From the NCBI GenBank assembly GCA_016490735.1, contig JAEMWC010000141.1:85001-149000 (forward strand): DNA of 64,000 nt, written 5' to 3'. Numbering within the stretch: position 1 is the stretch's first letter; each line of letters opens with the position of its first letter. The DNA comes from Pachyseris speciosa. Lineage: Eukaryota; Cnidaria; Anthozoa; Scleractinia; Pachyseridae. Shown here piece by piece: positions 57,490 through 64,000 of this stretch. The translations under genes and the position numbers were made by a program. The notes under the pieces are model-generated. The model was not told where the DNA came from and did no database searches. It worked only from the letters and a program-made list of their open reading frames with translations.

Positions 57490-59907
57490 CAGGAGTACCC
57501 GACGAACCGCTCTTCAAAAATAACTGCTCTTCACCCTCTTCAGTTATCCCTGGCTGGCATTCCTTCAGAACAATCTTTTTGCTTGCTGGTTTAGTGTGAT
57601 ATTTATTTATTTGCTGGCTGCCTGAATCCTTGCTGGGAAAATTATTACATTTCTGATCCTGGCAAAACAATTAACAACAGATTTCCGGTTAATTGTTAAC
57701 TGGAAAACATGAGTGGTCTTTTTATCTCAGTTTTAAGAGTTGTCAGTCTGTGCACGTCCTTTGTGGTCTTGTGAAAACTTGATGACTTAACAAGTAATTA
57801 TACGAATTACATTACAGTTCGCTTGTGTTACCGGTATTTGCTCTCTACTTTGTTCATCTGTCATTAAGAGCGGCAACAGACCGTTAACATTTTTCGTGGA
57901 TTCTACCCGCCGAAGAAGCATTCCGTTGAAAGTTGATGTGTTCATTTTACTGTGCTGAGTTTGTTGTCGGGATTCTCTGAAACTTTGGATAACAGGCTTG
58001 TTCACTTTCATTGGCCTTTTGGTAAGTATTATTGGCGCAATTAACGTCTACTTTCTTGAGGCGTTTGGGAAGAAATTACAGAATCGATTTCTTTTCTTTT
58101 TTTTTTGTGTTGCAGAGCCATTTTAACCTGAAGTGGTGAGGGGTCGTGAGGGTCTTCTCCCGCCGGGCGGCTCGATAGTTCCAGCTGAACTAGAAATTGT
58201 AGGTAAGGACGACTGTTTTCTAAGTTTTTATTATTACTCGTGCAACATCGACTGACATCGAGAGAATCTGCTCGGCCGGCGGAATTTGAAATAGTCATCG
58301 AAGAAGATAAAAAATGCCAAAGTAACAATTTGAGAAAGGCGGTCGTTTGATACATTAGATGATATCCTGGGTACCAGAGGGTTTTTTTTAACCAAAGTAA
58401 CATTCTGAGTAATTGTGCTTTAAAATTTATGTAGTCAGTGGTGCCAAAACGCTGAAACGTAATGGCACTGACAGCGACGGAAAAACTCTGGGTCTGATCT
58501 GTTGCTGTATTTGAATTCCGTTCATGAATTGCCAAAATTTCGGTCCCAAAACAAACGTTCACGGTGCGTTTACCCATGAATACTCGACGGCTTTTTTCTG
58601 AATTCCCTATCATTGGTTCATTGAATTTTAAGTGAAAATTTTCGTCGCTTTGCATTAGGCTGATCTTTTTATCCGCTCAGCCTTTTGCTGCACATGATGG
58701 ACTTTCGATAGAGGCGTGCTCGACTGCGCCCTAAGTGATATTTTCGGCTATTTGTCTGTTGATTGCAATACTTTATTTCCAATATACACTGCGTTACGAC
58801 ACACATAACTTCATTTCAAGATCGAAATAAGCGTAGCATACGCATTTGACCAATATACACTGCGTTACGACACACATAATTTCATTTCAAGATCGAAATA
58901 AGCGTAGCATACACATTTGACCTGGCTGGTGATCTCCATTCCGTTCAGGCAATATAGTCAATAGTTCTTTTCACCTTTTCTAGAATTTCCGGTGAATCAA
59001 TCCTTGATTTTCTGCGTGAATAAATTAAGTCCCGAATAGCGTCAGAGATTCGTTGGTCAGACTTCGAAATATCGCTCATTATTAATTGGGGAACATTTTT
59101 CTTTGCCAAATTGTTAAAAAATCCACATATGAAGCGGACGCAAGACATATTGAAGCGGACGCAAGACAAAAGATGGACCGGTACGTGACCGTGAGTCAAC
59201 ATCGAGTTTGCCCATTCCCTGTAACCATTTTCAAAGGTGCAAATCTAAAACCACCCAAAATAGATGGAAAAAAACTTAATTTTGACATGAAAATATCGTT
59301 CTTTGGTATTGGTCCTCGCTGCCACGGCCTTCTTCTCAGAATGGACAGGCCCTGGGTTGTTGGCGTTTTACACCGGCACTGTTGGTCGGCAAAACCATTT
59401 CCTGTATCTGAATATATATAATTTTTTACTCTTCCAAGTGTTAAGGTTGCACAGGAAACGTTACAAGCATGTTTTTGCTGCCTAACAATAAGTATAATGA
59501 ATGCGGCGATAGAATATCGAGGATAGGCGATTTCTTTCCATGCCCAAGTTCGCATAAATGGTTAGCTGCGAAGCCACATTCCTTTTTCTAATCGCTTCAC
59601 AATTCTAAACGTACTTTCAGGCGGTTGAAATGAGGTGTTTCGTAGAAACGCTACAGAAATTTCTGACTGCCGGGCATTTAGCCCAGAATGAGATCCTTCC
59701 CGGCTGCCGCGCAAAAAGCACACAGCTTAGAACTTTATCTCAAGTGTGTGGCAGAAACCGAGAGCAGTGCAGTAATAAAACAATTCATAAATACTCTTTG
59801 TCTTTGGCCATCGTAGCTTAACAAGAAATAACACACAAACTGCGGTGATAAACATGACAATAGAACGCATTGTTGGAAAACAAAAATAAAACTATATCGT
59901 TTAACTT

Positions 59908-59939
59908 GACGTTTCGTATGTTTCGACATACATCTTCAG
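59908..59939 (-). ncRNA. Hammerhead-like hairpin, left PLE arm
   Basis: Mirror of 61099-61130: CTGAAGA, one base, GTATGT pairing ACATAC around CGAA, then GAAAC and GTC, on the minus strand. Confidence 0.45.
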
Positions 59940-60050
59940 AAGTGACCGTTAGGAATTAAAGTAACAACTAAATTTGAAATTTAAGATAAGTAACTAATTA
60001 ACAATAACCTTGACAGAAGCTAAAAATAATTTGCATATAAAAGATGCAAA

Positions 60051-60467
60051 CTAATAGAGATACAGCTTTTCGCTGCTTACATTTTCATTTAAGGTAGGTT
60101 TCAATTCTCTAATTAGTAGAGTCTCCTTTATCTTGCAATATGTATCTGACCGACCTTTCGCCAATATCTCAAAGTGGTCCCATTTTAAGTTGTGACCAGT
60201 TGACGTGACGTGGTCTGCGATAGCAGATGCATGACAGCTACTCGTGATCGCTTTAAAATGTTCAGTTTTTCTGTCATGCAATCTGCGTTTTGTTTTTCCA
60301 ATGTAGAAATCCTGGCAGTCCCAACAACTAGCTTTATAAACAACTTTTGACATTTGGGAACGGTTAATTCTATCTTTGTAGGGAAAAAGAGACTTAATGC
60401 GATGAGCGCTTTGGAAAATAACCTTAAGATTAATGCAGCCATAAAATTTACTAATGCAGGTCTTCAG
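60051..60467 (-). CDS. PLE C-terminal GIY-YIG endonuclease domain (left arm)
   Basis: The frame reads KFYGCINLKVIFQSAHRIKS, VVYKASCWDCQDFYIGKTKR, then RLHDRKTEHFKAI and KETLLIRELKPTLNE, ending in a stop at 60051. This is the GIY-YIG nuclease that follows the RT in PLEs and is thought to nick the target DNA. The sequence is identical to the right arm copy. The RT part is absent, so it is a fragment although the domain is intact. Confidence 0.85.
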   Translation of the reverse strand: MKTCISKFYGCINLKVIFQSAHRIKSLFPYKDRINRSQMSKVVYKASCWDCQDFYIGKTKRRLHDRKTEHFKAITSSCHASAIADHVTSTGHNLKWDHFEILAKGRSDTYCKIKETLLIRELKPTLNENVSSEKLYLY

Positions 60468-60987
60468 GCAACAAAACAGACCGAAGATTCCAACCACCAC
60501 AGTCCCCAAAAAGGAAATAATCTTAGTTCTACCTTATTTAGGAGTACAAAGCAAAATTATTACCAAACAACTGAAGACCTGCATTAGTAAATTTTATGGC
60601 TGCATTAATCTTAAGGTTATTTTCCAAAGCGCTCATCGCATTAAGTCTCTTTTTCCCTACAAAGATAGAATTAACCGTTCCCAAATGTCAAAAGTTGTTT
60701 ATAAAGCTAGTTGTTGGGACTGCCAGGATTTCTACATTGGAAAAACAAAACGCAGATTGCATGACAGAAAAACTGAACATTTTAAAGCGATCACGAGTAG
60801 CTGTCATGCATCTGCTATCGCAGACCACGTCACGTCAACTGGTCACAACTTAAAATGGGACCACTTTGAGATATTGGCGAAAGGTCGGTCAGATACATAT
60901 TGCAAGATAAAGGAGACTCTACTAATTAGAGAATTGAAACCTACCTTAAATGAAAATGTAAGCAGCGAAAAGCTGTATCTCTATTAG
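60454..60987 (+). CDS. PLE C-terminal GIY-YIG endonuclease domain (right arm, longer)
   Basis: A 177-residue open frame starts in the non-palindromic centre (QQNRPKIPTTTVPKKEIILV, LPYLGVQSKIITKQLK). It continues through the Cys-Trp-Asp-Cys and DFYIGKTKRRLHDR nuclease motif to the stop at 60987. The centre encodes the RT-to-nuclease linker present only in this orientation. Cys residues before DFYIG may bind metal. No promoter or RT accompanies it, so independent function is doubtful. Confidence 0.85.
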   Translation: MQVFRQQNRPKIPTTTVPKKEIILVLPYLGVQSKIITKQLKTCISKFYGCINLKVIFQSAHRIKSLFPYKDRINRSQMSKVVYKASCWDCQDFYIGKTKRRLHDRKTEHFKAITSSCHASAIADHVTSTGHNLKWDHFEILAKGRSDTYCKIKETLLIRELKPTLNENVSSEKLYLY

Positions 60988-61098
60988 TTTGCATCTTTTA
61001 TATGCAAATTATTTTTAGCTTCTGTCAAGGTTATTGTTAATTAGTTACTTATCTTAAATTTCAAATTTAGTTGTTACTTTAATTCCTAACGGTCACTT

Positions 61099-61130
61099 CT
61101 GAAGATGTATGTCGAAACATACGAAACGTC
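61099..61130 (+). ncRNA. Hammerhead-like hairpin, right PLE arm
   Basis: CTGAAGA (61099-61105), one extra base, a six-pair stem (GTATGT with ACATAC, loop CGAA), GAAAC and GTC (61128-61130). PLEs are known to carry hammerhead ribozymes. Here the extra base before the stem and the lack of a visible helix III make activity uncertain. Confidence 0.45.
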
Positions 61131-61746
61131 AAGTTAAACGATATAGTTTTATTTTTGTTTTCCAACAATGCGTTCTATTGTCATGTTTATCACCGCAGTT
61201 TGTGTGTTATTTCTTGTTAAAACAATTCATGTTATTTTTTTTCTTTAGTCTTTTCTGTTGCAATCTTTGATAGGAAAACATCTTGTATAGAACACTTAGC
61301 CACCGAAAAATGAATTGTACTTACGTTCCCTTGACTGATTTTAGGTGACTCAAGTACACAGTGACTGTACAGTCAGTGTAGTTATGCCGCTCGGGACTTA
61401 ATGTTCCCATAAGTCATTTGAGTAATAAATTATATGAAATTAGTCTTCAACAACACAGTCCACGAAGGGATCAAGAAAACGTATACATCTGGAAGGTTCC
61501 ATATGGAGTTGTCCAAGACACCCGCCGCGTGTGTAGAGGTGGAATTTGTATGGTATTACTCGAGGTGAAGTGTTTTGCATGTATGTAAATGAAAATTAAG
61601 GCCGCAGGAGATCTTATAATAATTCTTTTGTACAGTGTTTGTACTACCTGCTAGATATACCAAGTATTCTCAGTGATTAGGTCTAACTTTGAAAGGGTGC
61701 GAACTTTGGGTTTCTTTCACACTTTGCTGTGAGGTTTTTCAAACTA

Positions 61747-61960
61747 CAGTCGAACCTGTGTTAAGCGGCCCTGTCTTAAGCGGTCACCCTCTATTAAGCG
61801 GTCATTTGTCAAAGTCCCGAAAATTACTTCCCTTAATTACTGTAATTTTGACCTCTATTAAGCGGTCACCTCTATTAAGCGGTCGCGGTCACCCTTTGCT
61901 AAGTCCCGACGAGCTGTTTCTATTGTCTTGACCTTTATTAAACGGCCACTTTGTAAAAGG
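61747..61960 (+). mobile_element. Tigger-like transposon left end with TTAAGCGG subterminal repeats
   Basis: CAGTCGAACCTGTGTTAAGC begins directly after a TA dinucleotide. It is followed by at least five TTAAGCGG or TTAAACGG words in the first 200 bp. TA target and CAGTCGAACCT-like ends are typical of pogo/Tigger elements. The right end is not found in the window. Confidence 0.65.
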
Positions 61961-62112
61961 AAACTACTCAAATACTACAGTAGTTCATACAAGTACAAAT
62001 AGCACACCAGGTAATTGATTTCCTTGTTTATTTTCACAAATCATTAAATCGCCGAATATATTACTCGAACATTATTATTACTGTTTCTGCCTTGAGGTCA
62101 AAACTCTTGTCA

Positions 62113-62691
62113 TCATTGCGGATCGAATTCTTCTTTCATTAATTTCTGTTTAAGCCAGTTGCACGAGAAGTCATCCCCTTGAAAATGATATTCACATGGC
62201 ACTTCTAGACCATAGCCACCTCCTCTGTTTACGCGCTTCCCTTTAATGATGGCCTTTCCTGAATTCGATGGTCTCTTTAAAAACTTAGTCAACCATGTTG
62301 CCATGAGTTTAGGAACACGTCCGATTACATCAAAATGGTCTGTCAAGTTGTTCGGGTGTAATGTTTGCTTGGCAGCCATCTTCAGTTGTTTTTGAACTTG
62401 GTCTGGCATATCCGTTTTCTCTTTTGCCGCAACAGCATTTGAATCGTTCATGTTGTTTGGTTCTCGCTTCAGCAAATACTCATCCTCCGCGTTTGCTTCC
62501 CAATCATCCATGTATGCATGATATCCCCTGATGAAAGACTTCACCTTCAGCAACGTTTTCTCCTCAGATGTTGACAAATCCACAGATTGATAAAACAGAC
62601 TCTTTGAAGCTAATTCTATAGAGCACTGAGCTAAATCATTGGAGATGAAAAAGTGAACCCGGTGCGAAAAAAAGCACCATGAGGCCGCCAC
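62113..62691 (-). CDS. HIRAN-like domain protein, probably transposon-borne
   Basis: A 192-residue uninterrupted frame. Residues 55-80 and 120-185 show KVKSFIRGYHAYMD, LKREPNNMNDSNAV, VIGRVPKLMATWLTKFL and GGGYGLEVPCEYHF. The pattern of a Gly-X-Tyr strand, an E-P/N-X-X-D-X-N-A-V box and a V-G-X-V-P box is that of HIRAN domains, which bind DNA 3' ends or damaged DNA in helicases such as HLTF. Here the domain stands alone. It lies between the Tigger-like end and a divergent Tigger N-terminus 210 bp away, so it is probably an accessory ORF of that element. No frameshift is seen. Confidence 0.65.
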   Translation of the reverse strand: MAASWCFFSHRVHFFISNDLAQCSIELASKSLFYQSVDLSTSEEKTLLKVKSFIRGYHAYMDDWEANAEDEYLLKREPNNMNDSNAVAAKEKTDMPDQVQKQLKMAAKQTLHPNNLTDHFDVIGRVPKLMATWLTKFLKRPSNSGKAIIKGKRVNRGGGYGLEVPCEYHFQGDDFSCNWLKQKLMKEEFDPQ

Positions 62692-62901
62692 AATCTTAAG
62701 TTTCGCTTAACACCTTAAGAAAATAAATTGCAGTATGAAAAACCGCTCCAATTAGAATGAAGCGGTATAATCTCTGATGTGTGACTGAGAGTCGAGGACC
62801 TTAAATTAACGCATTTCTTCTTGTATCGATGAGAAACTAAGATCGCTATGGTCATAGTCTAATTTCTATCTTCTTTATGCTATGGCTACGGCTGTGCCGC
62901 T

Positions 62902-63321
62902 TTGTCAGAGCTGCCAAGAGGGAAAAAAAATCATTGCTTAAGCTGCCAAGCGTCAGTATGTAACAGATCGGAATGTTCTGTTCCTGCCCCTGAAGAAACA
63001 CCGAACTGGAAAGCTGGTTCTAAAGTGGCTTTTTGTATGACTTGTAAGACCGATAGCAAAAATACTGCAGCAGAAAAACCAGCGCTTAACCGAACGAAGG
63101 CCGCTCTCACCAGACAAGACAGCCTGAAGACAAGTAAATCTAGCCTGGAAAGTCATGGTGGTACAAAAGTAAAAGTCACAGAAAAGCGGAAATGCTTGAG
63201 CCTTCAGCAGAGAGTTGAGTTGATAAATTACGCCAAAGATCATCCAAAGGAGGGACATCGTAAAATTGCTGAAAAATTTGGTATTGGAAGAACCCAAGCC
63301 CATAAAATCTTAAAGGAATGA
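62902..63321 (+). pseudogene. Tigger/CENP-B-type transposase N-terminus, truncated
   Basis: The first 90 residues are polar with several Cys pairs (HCLSCQASVC, AFCMTC). Residues 95-139 (KRKCLSLQQRVELINYAKDH, then HRKIAEKFGIGRTQAHKILK) are the N-terminal helix-turn-helix of pogo/Tigger transposases and CENP-B. The frame ends at a TGA where the family continues. The DDE catalytic domain is absent because other sequence starts at about 63336. Divergent from the HIRAN-like frame, possibly sharing a promoter. Confidence 0.75.
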
Positions 63322-63335
63322 AAAGAAATACTTGC

Positions 63336-64000
63336 GTATGTCTTTATTAAAAGACTCTTGAAATTTTGACAGCAGATCGTTGAATTCTTTGAACTTATTC
63401 TGGATGCTCTCGGCTATCTTAGTTACATTGCTTGTTGTTACATTGGTGTCACTGTGCGCTATTTCTGATCCGTTCTTATTTCCATCAGTACTACGGTGGA
63501 CCTCTTTCGTGTACCCTGGAGCTATAGGTCGTTTCTGACGCTTTAAAGCGATTCTATGTTTTTGAGTCTGGCGTTCCTGAAAGCTAGTTGTAGCGTTCTC
63601 ACGATGCCTTGTTCTGCGTAGTTGCGAATACGTTTGATATCCAACTTAAAATCATTGTCAGCTCTGATTCTAGCACGTGCTTTATATTGCAGGGATTTTG
63701 GGCAAGATCCCCTGTCGGAATTTCTTTTAAGAGCCTTGAGAGCCTCCTCGCTCTGTTCAATTAGCTTCTCTGGCGAAAGCGTTTCGCTTAGACGACGTTT
63801 ACGGCCAATCTGGTCTTTTCTGCGGGTCTGGTCCGTTTTGCGGGTCTCCTCTCCAATACGGCTCTTTGCGGTTGCCCTTTGCGGTTGTGGACTCTTCTGT
63901 TGGTCTGTTGTCCTTTGTGTCGCTCGTCTGCTCGGCGGTTTTGTTTTCCTTTGTGGGCTTCATCCCTTCGGCTGGTCTTGTCTGTTACGCTTTGTTTTTC
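63336..64000 (-). other. Basic retroelement-type coding remnant, runs off window
   Basis: Minus-strand frames read KRRLSETLSPEKLIEQSEEA then LKALKRNSDRG and YKARARIRADNDFKLDIKRI (63800-63600). After a frameshift they read KIAESIQNKFKEFNDLLSKF near 63370. Lys/Arg-rich, partly coiled-coil. I think it is the N-terminal part of a retroelement ORF, possibly a PLE, inserted in the Tigger-like element, but the family call is weak. Confidence 0.4.

Larger units (their letters stand above)
59788..61217. mobile_element. Palindromic Penelope-like insertion (two inverted 3' ends) with 13-bp target duplication
   Basis: TAAAACAATTCAT flanks the insertion at 59775-59787 and 61218-61230. The homologous site in the other element copy (around 36875-36890, inverted) has it once, so that is the empty site. 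The arms 59818-60467 and 60571-61220 are mirror images with no length difference over 650 bp, around a 103-bp centre. Each arm contains the end of a PLE ORF with its GIY-YIG nuclease and 3' tail. The left tail extends about 30 bp further (TACTCTTTGTCTTTGGCC), matching the element end seen at 19360-19380. Confidence 0.9.
57490..64000. mobile_element. Inverted relative of the 34592-39339 element, with nested insertions, runs off window
   Basis: It starts CAGGAGTACCCGACGAACCG at 57490. From there to about 61740 it is the reverse complement of 39339 back to about 36290, apart from small indels and the PLE palindrome at 59788-61217. A Tigger-like end then interrupts it at 61747. The far terminal repeat is not in the window, so the true end is unknown. 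Flanking 6 bp at the left are ATAACA. Confidence 0.75.

Noticed and set aside
61747..61960. CRISPR or telomere-like repeat from TTAAGCGG words
   Set aside because: Irregular spacing next to a TA-flanked terminal repeat fits transposon subterminal repeats.

Overview
This window looks like nuclear DNA of an anthozoan, most likely a stony coral. It is AT-rich and intron-bearing, and its only convincing host locus is a cluster of GFP-like fluorescent protein (FP) genes of the coral Azami-Green/Kaede type. The rest is crowded with repeats typical of cnidarian genomes: non-LTR retrotransposons, Penelope-like elements, foldback elements, MITEs, a tRNA-derived SINE and G/C-tract repeats. I cannot name the species from sequence alone.

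FP cluster (about 2.1-24 kb). Gene B (7682-12961, + strand) is a complete five-exon FP gene. All its splice sites are canonical, it encodes 232 residues, and it has a Gln62-Tyr63-Gly64 chromophore with Arg91 and Glu217. Copy A (2093-2690, +) keeps only part of exon 4 and exon 5, downstream of a LINE and a 25-G tract. Copy C (20964-22793, -) is an inverted paralogue whose exon 3 has lost the chromophore-coding segment out of frame. A fourth, promoter-only remnant D lies at 16536-17240. The 3' flank of A and B is a recognisable segmental duplication.

17-28 kb holds Penelope-like element (PLE) debris, LINE 3' ends, hairpins and a 1.45-kb foldback element with a three-unit 123-bp internal array.

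28.7-39.3 kb contains two large terminal-inverted-repeat elements with related ends (CAGGGGCACCCAACGA and CAGGAGTACCCAACGA). The first contains LINE debris. That debris is split by a 390-bp insertion with 15-bp target duplications, and the insertion carries what looks like a complete type I hammerhead ribozyme (29301-29383). Between the two elements lies a broken Rep-like gene with HUH endonuclease and superfamily 3 helicase motifs (32989-34315).

40-55 kb is mostly repeats: a tandem array, LINE fragments, a Crypton/KIAA1958-like remnant, a 2.5-kb TIR element, a SINE, a 123-bp TC microsatellite and a 90-bp-arm palindrome. Several stretches are unassigned.

55-64 kb holds a degraded PLE interrupted by a 665-bp copy of the CAGGAGTACCC element. 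An inverted relative of the 34.6-39.3 kb element follows. It contains a near-perfect 650-bp-arm palindrome of PLE 3' ends with 13-bp target duplications, for which the other copy supplies the empty site. The window ends in a Tigger-like element with a divergent HIRAN-like ORF and a basic retroelement-type ORF.

Most ORFs here are decayed mobile-element coding sequence. The coherent stories are the birth and decay of FP genes and repeated nesting of retroelements and DNA transposons, several with ribozyme-like hairpins.
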